Origin: Lepas anatifera
Taxonomy: Eukaryota > Arthropoda > Thecostraca > Lepadidae
Reading direction: 5' to 3'
DNA length: 64,000 nt
Assembly: GCA_034440635.1 (NCBI GenBank)
Contig: JAOTON010001032.1
Location: 558,001 to 622,000, forward strand
Under the pieces are notes generated by a model. That model did no database searches. It was not told the origin of the DNA and saw only the letters and a list, made by a program, of their open reading frames with translations. Below are positions 27,209 through 51,960 of this stretch, piece after piece; the first letter of the stretch is position 1; each line of letters begins with the position of its first letter. Position numbers and translations under genes: made by a program.

Positions 27209-29615
27209 AGTACTCCACCCACTCCCAAACTGGCGTTTTCTACGCCTCTTAGTTTCCGAGATCTTAGGGGCCTATCAGACCCCCCCTCCAGTGCGCGTTA
27301 GTGCCAGACCCCTCTCCAGTGCGGGTGTTAAGAGATTTGACGCGTTGAGAACCATAAGAAGCGGGTTGGCAGATGTTTCAAACTCTGATTCCATCCCTGG
27401 TTATACACCTAAGCACCGTTACATATATGAACCAATAGAATGGTCTTAGAAGTGTAAACAGTAATCTTATGGTCGTGACGCTTTTCTCCCACGTTTTTCG
27501 CGGGGAAAAAGTTATTTAACATATATTATGCTTCACCCACCATATTCAATATCGCGTAATGAGATCACCATAAAGTCTCTTTCGCTCATTGTTTCGGCTG
27601 ACTGAAAAAGCACGCATTTCTAAGGTTCTTAATTTATTGCTGACAATCCTCGTTCACTGTAATCGCCTCACAATTACAACATATGTGGCACAGAAACGTG
27701 TGTTGACAACACACAAGTCAAACACAATGGGGCACCTCTCACAAATCGGATACATAATGCTTAGAATAGGTAAGGCACAGAATCGTTGCACACAGTGCAC
27801 GAAAGAATCGCAGCCAAGCATGACTGATTAAAACACACAATACAGCACACACACTGGTGAGAACACACACCTTCAGAACGCGCCACACTTACACAGATGG
27901 GGCGTTCGCTACCTTTACACTGACTCCGCACTACCCACGCTTTTTTTAAGAATATCGTTTGATGCTAGCGGTACCAACCAATGTTCAGGGTACTGGCTCT
28001 ACTAATTTCGAATTCTCTGTCTTGACCTAGGCTTCTTACTCAAGACAGGCACACGTAAAAATATTAACACATTTTAAAGTAGTAGACCACAGAGGCCTAC
28101 TGCTGGACTTTTTAACCTGGATTTAGTGTGGGTCAGGCGAGACCGCGATTTAAGTTGGTTTCACGTTTTGCTGTATTGGTCAAAACTACTGCAAGAGCAG
28201 AAATTTGCTTGAAAAGGGCATTGATTCATTCAGTTTCTTAAATTAATACACAAGCTTAGAACCTTTTGCGATGCCTTTGAAATACGCACCTTGGATAATG
28301 TTTCATCATTTGTTTGTGAAACATTGTCTGACTTACACTTGTTGTAGCCACGTGAAGGTATCGCGAGTGATGAGGCCAAAGTGTATCATTTTAAGCGGTC
28401 TAATTTAAAGTTACGTTAGGCTGGATTAAGCATCGAAATTTCTAAACGAAGAGTCCGGTTAAGGATAAGCAAGTTTGCACCTAGTCATCGCTCCATTGCC
28501 GACATGCATACAAAGTTCACCGCTTCAAGATACTCAACACACAATTGTCGCCTACGACTCAGTCATGACTTTGGCATATCATCAGGAACAAAAACCCTAT
28601 ACCCAAGGAAAGTACAACCAAAACCATTGAGCATAACATTGCTGAGGAAGACTAGATGATGAAATTTTTGTGGTTACACCACCGTAAAATTATTATCGTC
28701 AATTGGGATGAAATGAGGAAATACCTGACACATATTAACGAATCTATAACCTACAATTTCAATTGACACAGCAGAAAACTTTCAAAAGCTTGACCACCAC
28801 CGAAATGTAGAGAAGGTATAAAAATACAATTTTAAGTAATGTACATTGTTCTTTAGCAGATAAAACTTAGGTTGCTACTAAACAGCACAAATTTCTAAAG
28901 ACAATTTCCACGATGCAGAGAGACAAACTACAAATACGAGAGAAACTAGGAATACAGGAAATGGAATACCCACCTAACAGAAAACCCCTGAAAGATTATT
29001 TCCAATCAAAACTATTTTGATCAGGATTCCTGTTTCCTGGTTTTACATTAGACATCTATGTATCACTTCCATCTTCAACACGCATGCATACCTACATGCA
29101 TAATTCATGCCACTACAGGGCACATCGAAATCTTTTCGCTATTTCTCTTCTAAAAGCAGCAGCCATTTGTGACACCTAAATACATGCATAACCAGCTACC
29201 TATCTCATACAGCCACAGCCCCAATAAAATCGCAACAATAAAATTACCATGAGTTTGCCATCCAGAACATCCTGTCAGGTGGAAGAAATCCACCAACACC
29301 TCAACACAGCCATCGGAACCCGGAATGTAGCCCCTGGAGTCTCCGGATTCAAGCGGATCTTGTCACACATATCCGAAACTATCCGGTGTCCGACGGATAG
29401 ACGAGACCAGCTCAGCACTTGCGACGTCAGACAACGCGATAAAGGCACAGGATATAATACACAGAACACATCATTTGTTCACAAATTGTTCGTGAAGTTC
29501 GCTTGCATGAACACTTGAAAGTATAAAGCACTGTACGCTCGGTGCGACGTCCGCAACAATGCACCGTCTATGTAGGAAGACGCACACTTCAGTTGTTGAC
29601 AATCACCGACAGATG
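27209..29615. other. Non-coding stretch downstream of the - strand gene
   Basis: AT-rich sequence with no exon I can support. CTCCAGTGCG and TTAAC motifs at 27277-27330 recall GC-rich pieces at 22415 and 26420. On the + strand AATAAA occurs at 29223 and 29238, but no TTTATT (a poly(A) signal for the - strand) lies close below 29616. Confidence 0.35.
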
Positions 29616-42642
<13,027 letters not shown>

Positions 42643-44496
42643 CTGCAACCGAAACAAAGGCGAGTTAACATCCAGACTTTGGCGCGAGAACTACAAACGA
42701 GACAGGTGAGGATTTGCATTGAGCTGTTGGCAGCAGCACTTATAGTGAAACAAAAGAAGGGATAGCACTTGGCGCCCAGTGTCACTACAAAGGAGAAATT
42801 ATCTGCAAGAAGTGGGTGTTGATAGATAACTGCTTAAGACGAACGATAGAAGAAAGATATGTTAAACTAAGTTAGTGTTTATAATTAGGATAAAGTTGGG
42901 TATAAGCTAAATAAACATAGTATATGAACAGTATTTGTAGCCATGACCTGTATTTGCACATACACATACAAGTATGTTTAAACAGATAACAGATAACGGA
43001 TTTATTTGAAGATGATCCTCATAAGAATGAGGCTTTTCACACATTCACGTCATATGTTAAAATCACATGTTTAAAAGACACGACAGGAGATTAAAACGGC
43101 CGCATTTAAGTCCGGTGGCAGGCGCCGCACGATACACCTGAGATCAAATATGAGCACAGGCAGAGTAAAGAAATGCCTCAGAAGAGAGACAATGGGAGAG
43201 TGCCGGGAAGAAGGTAAAGGAAGTGTCGAGAGAGATGTGGTACCGGTGAGACTGTGAGACGGTGAGTGAGACGCGATACCGTGTCGGGCTGCGAGCCCCG
43301 AGAAAACCAGCTCGTATATGTATTTACTCCAATATATTGTTTAACCTGAGCAAATATCACCCCACTTAGATTGAGAATCACACAAGGTGGGATTCCGCCC
43401 GCAAATAGCCCAAGAACTCTAATCTCGCGCTTGACAATCGCGCGCAAGAAGTACACCACCAGCACCCTGCATGATTAAGCATATTTCCCGTCAGGCCACC
43501 AATAAACAGCCAAACAAAATGGTCGGCGCAGAACGGGTTGGACTAACGGTCTGAGACTGGGATCCAGTGCAGCTGGTACCACGAACAAAATGCAACCAAT
43601 CAAGCTGCAACGTTAATGACCATAATGACGCACGGCGGGCCAACCCGAGAGAAAACCTGTCATGGATGTCAGGTGGCGTTCAGTCGAGTTGGAGACCTGC
43701 AGATCACAAGGATCGGACAGGTTTGCTTGATGAAGAGATTTATCGCTGTCTTTGTTTTGTTTTTACTTTTTCTGTACCGCTCTCAACACGCACACTTGCC
43801 AAAATATACCGAGCATTGGTTGACTTTGCTGGGGCTCGTCGGGGATCATGGAGAATCTGGAGGACAGTTTCCCCACCATGGGAATTCGGCTCAGGCTAAT
43901 TGATTAGGCTCCTCATTCTAGACGTATGGTAATGGAACCTTTGGATCACAGGCAGCCCTTAAAAAACATACAGAAATGAATAATATCAGGAGGAAAACGA
44001 TCAAAACATCATTAAGCTAGCTAGGCAGAGTGCCAAGAAGTCCCCAATCATCAGTGGTAGATGATCCCAAAGAAATCTGGAGGAAAACAAACAGTCATCT
44101 TTCTTATTGAAACAAAAGAGTCTTAACCGGGACTCAAGCCGTCCGAAGGTTTCAAAACCTATGCTCGAATTCCGACATATCATCGATATAGAAAATGACA
44201 CAATGACGGCTTTGATTCGCAATATTCAAACATGTGACACGATGGTGACATGGTAACAATTTTGCAGAATACTGGGCCAGATTTCACCACATTGCTGTGA
44301 CAAAGCAACAAAGCGGGCGCAGATTGGCATGTCATGCAGATTTCCCCTGACGAATACACCTGGACCTCCAAAGCCTGCACGATTCAGGTGTACCTAAGAC
44401 GTGCCACTGTTGAAAGTAAACCGCCATTTTTGACTTGTAAAACAATTTCCCACCTGTGATATTGGCTGGTTGTTTGCAATGATATGAAACACTTAC
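42643..44496. other. Intron of the - strand gene, nothing recognised
   Basis: A - strand frame at 43460-43340 with AG and GT borders (VLVVYFLRAIVKREIRVLGL) does not match the phase of the gene. No repeats assigned. Confidence 0.3.
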
Positions 44497-44622
44497 ACTA
44501 AAATGTGGTACAACACCGAACTGGGGCCGACGAGCGGGATTCTCGTTGACGGCACTGATCACTTCACTGAACATTGCCGTACTGAACAAGCTCCTCTCAG
44601 CCCACCCCATATACCGGCGAGT
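44497..44622 (-). CDS. Candidate exon RRYMGWAERSLFSTAM..., unassigned
   Basis: On the - strand the acceptor is gcgtcctagtccag and the donor is TTTAGT|GTAAGT; 126 bp, phase 0 to 0. It encodes TRRYMGWAERSLFSTAMFSE, VISAVNENPARRPQF and GVVPHFS. Its phase does not fit between the neighbouring exons of the membrane-protein gene (phase 1), so it is a separate gene, an alternative exon or chance. Confidence 0.3.
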
Positions 44623-44692
44623 CTGGACTAGGACGCGCAAATGTTTTCGGAGTAGACTCTTTCTCTCTGGACTTCGCCATACAGTCGCTTAC

Positions 44693-45039
44693 GTAAGATT
44701 CCGTAGGATTTCAGCCTGAAATTGTTTCAGGAAAAGCACGAGACGCATCATTAAGAAAACAAATCGTGAAAATTCACGCACTGCCTCAATATATTGTTCG
44801 ATGAATTTACTAACTTCTTGGGATTTATGAGGGTGTGTGCTCATAAGGGCGATCCATCGGCCCACGAAAGTATCATCAAGGGTTTTTAGCACCGTTATTA
44901 AATGGTTCTGAAAGAAACTTCGTGACTTGTGGTCGAGGAGAGATAAGAAGCTCGTGTTTCTCGGCACCTTGAGAGTCTGGTACACAATTCCGCATGCCAA
45001 GATAACGTTATCATATTTTTTGTGCGACATTGGGACCGG
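44693..45039 (-). CDS. Candidate long exon, LLDHKSRSFFQNHLITVLKT..., unassigned
   Basis: An open frame on the - strand, about 115 codons from an acceptor-like tttgttcag to a donor-like CTTAC|GTAAGC. It contains FLSLLDHKSRSFFQNHLITV, TFVGRWIALMSTHP, and a helical HKSQEVSKFIEQYIEAVREF with FVFLMMRLVLFLKQF. Low-complexity free and protein-like, but no family is recognised, and its phase (2) does not match the exon at 44622. Confidence 0.3.
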
Positions 45040-45063
45040 CTGAACAAATGTACCGCCAAACAA

Positions 45064-47341
45064 TGGTCACCTTTGCAGTTTCTCCGACATCAATTATTCA
45101 AATACTCATATCATTCTACGGCAAGGTAACCATAGCTGGCTGCAGATGCACAAGGAAGTCTATGATTATAAATAGTTGATGCCCCAAAAATTAAATTCCA
45201 TGTCCATTTTATGCTCCGCCAGTACGCAGTCCAATACGTTTTGTGTTTACTCTCTTCAAACAGGAGACTTTACTATCATGGGATTCTGTAAACAAACGCA
45301 CTCATAACCCTGATGCCTAGGAGGTCATTTCGAAACACACTTGACCGAGCATGACAGGCATCATCGTCGCTCATGCGGTCGCACCATCAAGTTCAGTGAC
45401 CTAAAGCTCACCCCCACCAGGTCACGCCTGGGCTTCAGTTGGGTAACGTCACATTATTGCGACCGCCCCGGGGGCCTGTGGAGAAACCACTGAGTCAAGG
45501 CCAGCACGCGAAATTGACTGAGAATCGCTCGGTCCCTGACCGAAGATTTAGAGGGACCGCTATAGCCAGATGGCAGAATCGGTTGTGACATTACGAAACG
45601 TATTATGGTGGGGAATAGTGCCAATGCCAATGTCACTGTGATACTAAAACGGCCAGTAGATGTGTGAAATAACTATCTGTGCTTATAGATCGTGTGTGGT
45701 TTATATCACTCATAAAACATGTAAAAGGATTTCAGCATGGTGGGTCACGTGAAAGCTCACCATCGTCAGAAAAGATACTCGAAAACAGAATAAGCATAGC
45801 ATAGTACAAAACGAGTGCATTTGTCAATGAAAATTGATTTCAACTCTATTTTATGGCTTGCAAATCCTATCAACAATTAAATTCATAAGTACATCATTAT
45901 CATCCAGAATAAAAGAATGTCTCTTTCTGACAAACACTGAATATAAGGAAACGATAGGTAAGACGATAGTTGTGTTCTACTTCTGGTTCCTTCTTTGCCT
46001 TGATACAAAACAACATGTCTGAACCAAATAAAAATGTTTCACGAACATTCTCCCCTTTACGAATTCTTTCCCTTTATTTGATAAGAAATGAAGAATACTT
46101 CCATCTCATTCCCGCATCTTTAGCTACGGGCGTTTTGACAGTAGCAGTAGTATTCTGTTGAGCACGTGGCAGGATGTTGAAATTCCTTCAAAGGAAGACT
46201 AAAAAACGTACCTTGCATAATGGTCAGGGCCGGTGTCACCTGCTGAAGAGAATATATCATTTCTCCTCTCAATTATACGTATCGTTTGGTTTCAGAATGA
46301 TATATTCAAGGAAGTTCCAGTTCGCAGTTTTCTCTCGTGTCGGATCGCCGTCGTATTCTACATAAATCAGTTTCACGTTTTCACACCGCACTTTGTTTCT
46401 CGGGCGTTGTCGTAAACTGTGCTACTAGACCCACTCAAGCAGAAACCGCCACCAGGTACGATCTAATCTCCTCAGAGCCTTGGGGTGTATGCTAAGACTT
46501 CTCCAACAGAAGTTAGTCTCATTAACTATCCACTCATTTGATGCACTATCTCAATGATAAATACCGTTTCTAGACACCTGTTGCACTTTTTCCGTTATCA
46601 TATCCCATGTGGCGACGTACCACACGTAGTGTTTCGCTCCTTGACCACTTTACACCACAGTAGACTTCAGTATCCTCTTCTCCAACCACTGCGGTACCCT
46701 TTGTTGGCATATGAAGGTAACAACTTGGTAAAATCTGGCTCTAGAACGAGATGCTTCTTACAATGGCTAAATTATTCACGTTTTTTGCAAACTGAGTACA
46801 CTGTGGTCTATCTTCCGTCCTCATAACACTACTGCATCACATTTTACGTTACGCCGTTTATTCTGTTGCTTCACGTCTTGAATTCTTCTTACAGCATCAG
46901 CCTCAGGAGTTGTTTAACCTGTGGTCACTCCTCTTCAAAAATGACTGTCTTCGACAAAGCTGTCAAAAGTTATCACAGTTTGACCACGCTTCGAATGGTT
47001 GGTCTTGCCCTTTGCGATCACTTGATCTGTTTTGAAGAACAGCGAAGGGAAAAAGCCACAGCTCACACCGCGGTTTGGTTCAGTGAAGCGGTAAGGAGCA
47101 ACTGTCCCGCAAGGAGGGAGCTCTGAGATTCGCTATCTTATCTGCCTTTCCGACTAGTGCGAGTGGCAACATGCTAGTAACGAAAAAAATATTCATTTAT
47201 CTACAGGTCAAGATAAGCGTAAAGTTGTCATAGATCACCTACGACAGAGATAAATATTGCTGAGATAAATATTAGAATTCAAACGATATTCAGTGCAACG
47301 TTCGGAGGGACGAGAAGTGAAGTGTTTTCACCTCTTCTTAC
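45064..47341. other. Nothing recognised
   Basis: Unique-looking sequence. Frames of 60-90 codons on the + strand lack motifs and splice context. Confidence 0.3.
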
Positions 47342-47455
47342 GGATGGGTATGTCACATGGGGCCTTTCCACTTAATACGGTCTCGATCGGAACCGTTATC
47401 AAGTGATCCGATCGGGAGGTCTTATGACCGAAGACAAGAGGATAAAAATCGCACA
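47342..47455 (-). CDS. Possible upstream ectodomain exon of the membrane-protein gene
   Basis: On the - strand the acceptor is gatgtttctgttcag and the donor is CCATCC|GTAAGAAG; 114 bp, phase 1 to 1. It encodes CDFYPLVFGHKTSRSDH, LITVPIETVLSGKAPCDIPI. The leftover C plus TT of exon 42642 gives Leu, so it joins in frame. Two Cys suggest a disulfide-bonded ectodomain. The 4.7-kb gap and the lack of an upstream partner keep this tentative. Confidence 0.4.
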
Positions 47456-47829
47456 CTGAACAGAAACATCGGATAATCTCCACCCACACAAAAAATGAAG
47501 GGAACATAGAGGACGTCACGCAACGGAACAGCTACCTGACATGTATCAGAACAAAATTCAACATTGCGTGATAATAATGGGTGCCAGAGCATACTTTTTG
47601 TGGTGGTTTCATAATACTACTTCTGGTAGAATTATGACAACGCTTCTGCAAGATTTCTGGGAACAGTACTTTTAGAATTGCTAAAAATAAAATATAGGAC
47701 AAGGGCAGATACCTTCTGCCATAACAAGACCAGCCAATATCCTCCAGGCAGACATCTCACCGCCTACAACCTCAACAGGACAACCCAACTCTTATGCAGC
47801 CAGGGTAAATGAGTAAGCATCATAGCTAT

Positions 47830-47985
47830 TGTTGCTCGACAGGCCCGGTAATCCCATCGAAAACACATCCTCCTCGGAGAACACGGATACGCACAAGGCC
47901 ACGCTCTGCTCGGTCGGGTCGGCTCGCCGTCCCTGCTTTTTTATGAGCTCGGTGTTTAACCCCAGGTGAAGGCTGCCGGCTTTGA
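47830..47985 (-). CDS. Candidate coding fragment LHLGLNTELIKKQG..., unassigned
   Basis: On the - strand, after cagCCTTCAC, a frame reads LHLGLNTELIKKQGRRADPT, EQSVALCVSVFSEEDVFSMG, LPGLSSNNSY. Third-position GC looks coding, but no donor in a matching phase is seen and a stop follows at about 47800. Confidence 0.25.
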
Positions 47986-48029
47986 TTCAATGCAAAACGG
48001 CTCTGGCAAGCGCGCCTCAGCATCCGCTG

Positions 48030-50122
48030 AATGGTTCTGCACAGCAGAGGGCTGAAGCAAGCCCAACAACATGCAGGATAGATGACTCAATGGTCTCAGG
48101 TCGCGGAGTAAGCAAGAGGGCAATTTTTTTTAATGGATTTCCCATTCCTGTTTCGTTGTCACTTAGTTTTACATGTAATTATTTATGTATTCCTTTCATT
48201 CTTTGAGCTGTAAGAGATGATAGCAAGTAGAGCTGCAGAGATGAGCTTAAGAGCTGAAGGGATGATAGCAAGTAAATTTAAGCTTCGTTTGATGAACATA
48301 TGTTTGGAAAACGCAGAACTTTGTTCGACAGCATCTCCCCTCACTGAATTGTGTGCTCCTCCCCTTTTAGCTCCGTTTGTTTTGAGCGCTCGAGGCTTCG
48401 GCGGCATTTGAAGGTTGGTGTCCTGTTTGCGCGGTCAGAAGCTGTCTCAAGGACCGCATTTTGCATTGTTGTCCGGTACCGATCAGAGGACTGCATGATG
48501 TTGACTCTGTGGTCAGGGTTATCCGACCCATTTTTAGTCTCAGGTTTCCTGGTCCAGATCATTTGCAATATATACCAGATTCTGAACAACGAAATTGGCT
48601 GCTTGATTATTAAAGGACTTACTACAATACATACGATTGTACCCATAATTTGATGTTTTATTTTGTGCGATTATTGTCAGTATACTTTTAGATAGCATAT
48701 AACATAAAAAATCGGTGCATCATTGCCCACCCTCCCTCCCCACGCTAAAGAAACAAAATGGAGAATACGGCAATTCTATATTGCGAACAAAGAAGAAAAT
48801 TTATCGCGAAACAACTAGTTTTGGATATCACATGATGATTTTTGGCTCCTCATATTATAAGAATGTCACATTATAAAAGACGATGCTCAAGCACCTAGCT
48901 CTTTCTGCCTGAGAATCAGGTTTTGTATCACTGTGAATACCGTATAATTCTGGACCAATGAAAATGCAGAATTCTCCGTTTTTATACAAAACAATACGGA
49001 GCCCCGGGCCAAAATAATGCCAAATTAGTGGGGTACCCAAAACATGTATTTATCGTGCTTTCACATTGAAGACTTGTGCTGCCCTCGAGGAGAAGCCAAG
49101 GTTTGGCCAAAGTGAGGCCAAACCTTGGATGAGGCAATGTGATCCTTGCAGATTGCAATGCCATTACCAGTTTTATAATACACTTACAAACCCATGTTTA
49201 TCGGATGTTCATTGGATCTTAATATGCCCCTGGGCTTGAGCTGTAGCTCTCACCATACACTAACCGAACACGAAAAATTATCCGGATCTTCCAATCGCTT
49301 TAACGGGACGTCACATTTCCTGTAAGATAAGAGAAGTCAGAACAATCCTTTGAGCTGGTAGTGAAGGACGACAGGATGTGAATATTTTTAGCCATATCCA
49401 GACTGAACATCGGTAATCACAGTTAATTGTTGTTAAGACCTTGAATCAGCCAGCGCTTGGGCACTGCAGGACACAAATAGATGAAGGCTGCGAACTTATT
49501 CTACACTTTCTTTGCTGTTTTAAACGGATACACAAGTATGTCTTACGATGGCCAAGAATCGTGAGAGTCAAATTAAAATCAGGGAGTTTGGGATGCATTG
49601 TACGTGACGACCCTAAGCATGTTTTCGCCGAGACACATTAACTCCATATAAGACAGTCCAATGCTTAAAAAGTTGCAGCAGCACAGGGAGAACGAGACGT
49701 TGTGGTTTGGGGAGGGGTAAAAAAGCCATCTTAGAAATGCGGTGGAAAAAGATCGGTCAATTTTGTCGGGCATGGTCCTGCATGGCTCCATGTAGCCGTT
49801 ATTTTACCAGACGGTTCAGTGGATGCCTTTCTGTGCGGGATCATGCAATCATAATCAGAAAGAAATGCAGTTTGACCAGTTTTGGTACGAGCATACAGCT
49901 TATAATTATACCTCAAGACAGATGTATGTCTATTTGTTTAGAATATACGAGATATCTTTGTAAAACTGGGAATTTTGCGTCATGGTCCTGGCTAAACAGT
50001 GTTGACCAGTGAAGAAACAAAACTTTGTCCACGCTGCACCATGCAAAAGGCTGATCTGCAGGGTCTATTGATTATCTCTCAATTAATCACAAATCTAAAA
50101 AGAGGCGGTGTTTTCTCCTTAC
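48030..50122. other. Nothing coding; one perfect hairpin
   Basis: GATGATAGCAAGTA is repeated at 48217 and 48261, and a perfect 13-bp stem lies at 49096-49128. No other feature is supported. Confidence 0.35.
49096..49128. repeat. Perfect 13-bp stem, 7-nt loop hairpin
   Basis: CCAAGGTTTGGCC, AAAGTGA loop, GGCCAAACCTTGG. It is a perfect inverted repeat, with no T tract or gene next to it to suggest a terminator-like role. Confidence 0.9.
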
Positions 50123-50217
50123 CTGAAACAATTTCCTTAATTCAGGGGCCTTGGGTGGAGGTAGCCGCTTTTCTCCGGTCCTCTTTAAGGTTAGCTTCGG
50201 AAGCAGTGCTAGCAGTA
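50123..50217 (-). CDS. Candidate exon LLPKLTLKRTGEKRLPPPKA..., unassigned
   Basis: On the - strand the acceptor is tgtttttctaaccaag and the donor is TTTCAG|GTAAGG (strong); 95 bp, phase 1 in and 0 out. It encodes LLALLPKLTLKRTGEKRLPP and PKAPELRKLFQ. Splice sites are good but no partner exon was found. Confidence 0.3.
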
Positions 50218-51829
50218 CTTGGTTAGAAAAACAAAAAACGATTGTCACCGATATTGCCGCAGGCAGAATCCCGCCAGGATATGCCCTTGCATTGGATTCA
50301 ATCATTTCCTTGTTAGTTCAACAATTGATAGCCAAACGTTATATAAGTAGGTAAAATCACATATGTGCTAAAACAAAAAAAGAATTTTGATTATCTTTCA
50401 AACATGTGTCACGGAGTTTAAAACCATGCAATTTGTGTGTAAAATGACGTAAAAAATCAGTCTGCATATCTATCATACTATCAAATGTCACTCGAAGAGT
50501 GATTGATTTATTATGAAATGAGCATCTTCAACTGGTGTAGATGCAACTAGGTAAGTCCACTCAGATATCCATGATTAAGTGTCTGAGGCTTGGAAAGCCC
50601 ACGCCCCTGGAAAGTCCTCCAGCCGGAAACTCCAGCCTCCGGCTACTCGTAAATTCGGAAGTTCCACATCTCAATAGAGGTCAGCACGGAGCAAGAGTTC
50701 AGCATCCATTACCATCCCGCCTCACATAAGTCTGAACCGTCTAATTCCATCACGAAAAAATGTGGCAAATTGGTAGTCTCATCCCATCACATTCATATCA
50801 TTCCTGTAAAACCTCAGAAAAACAATAATCTTGTCTCAAATAATATCCGTAAATTTTTCCAACGTCATTCTGCTTAATTCCGTCCTTTTATTGAAACGCA
50901 GCATCCCGTCCTAGGCAATCCCCTACTTCTCATTCTTCTCTGGAAGCAGGCAACTAGGAAAGCTTTGCTTTCCACGTCACACTTTTCAGCAATTTAAAAT
51001 CCCTGATGGTGTTCAAAAAAAGACAGACATGGAGACAGATCCTCAAAGATTCACGTTGAGGTTAAATAATCCGCCCTTTTCCGACAATTCATCCCCTCCT
51101 CTGTCTCCAAAAATCCCTCTGAGGGTGACATCAAGAGCACTCGTGGTTGCCTGAGATACTTGAGAGGCAGATTTTCCACCTGGTGCTCTGGGTTTACGAC
51201 CCAGTAGACACGTCTTTTGATTCGTTGATGCAAAAAAAACTGGAAATATACTACATGTTATTGAAAACAAAGCGTACAGCCTAGCATTTGGTATGTATTT
51301 GTTAACACCTCACTAACATAACAAGTCATAACAAGTGACTTTACTTTTGACTTCATCGTTATAATGAGCTGAGGTCTTAAATCGCGGATCCTATACTCGG
51401 AACCATTTAGCAATGCTGTTAAAACTATTTACGACACCAAAACGGGACCAAAGACATCATTCATTGCAAGAAATTGCAAGAAGTTAAGCTACCCTGAGCC
51501 CAATTAACACATTTCCACCTTCTTGACACCACATTCCAGACCTCGCAGTGGCATCACGCATCCTTCGGCGAGGGACGAGTGAAGCCTTGACGTTTTTACT
51601 ACTTCCTCGGAGAGGTGGAAAATCTGCTTCCCAATACGCCTCCCATGGCCGCCTTCAGGCTCGGGGGCTTATGTGCGTCCTTTCGCCACACGAATTCCCT
51701 GAATGAAAAGGAAACTGGAAAAGGTGGGCTTTTAGATGTTTCATTGTTTCCAGCTTGTCGGGCACTCCAGTCCGCAGTCAATTATATCCCACTGTTAAAC
51801 GCCGAGAGGACGAGCTGAGTGACATTGAC
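50218..51829. other. Nothing recognised
   Basis: Frames on both strands at 51043-51270 and 51599-51818 overlap each other and show no family motif. Confidence 0.3.
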
Positions 51830-51960
51830 CCAGTTGTGAGAGGATGGTCACGTGACCGGGGGTGGGGTTGTGAACATGTGGTCACGTGACCAGACTGAGA
51901 ATCCCGCGGTTTTCAGCTGTCGTGGCGCCAAAAAGCTGGCGCCAACAGCGGACAGGGAGG
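51830..51960. promoter_or_regulatory. Promoter-like cluster: two GGTCACGTGACC palindromes and an E2F-like site
   Basis: The perfect 12-bp palindrome GGTCACGTGACC occurs at 51846-51857 and 51880-51891, 34 bp apart. It contains the E-box CACGTG in the GTCACGTGAC context bound by USF/TFE-type bHLH-Zip factors. TGGCGCCAAAAAGCTGGCGC at 51924-51943 holds E2F-like sites. The served gene and direction are unknown. Confidence 0.4.

Noticed and set aside
43340..43470. - strand exon VLVVYFLRAIVKREIRVLGL
   Set aside because: Phase does not match the membrane-protein gene, and the donor GTTAAA is poor.
44497..45039. Joining the two adjacent - strand candidate exons with a 70-bp intron
   Set aside because: The upstream piece ends in phase 2 and the downstream piece must start in phase 0; the only phase-compatible acceptor lacks a pyrimidine tract.
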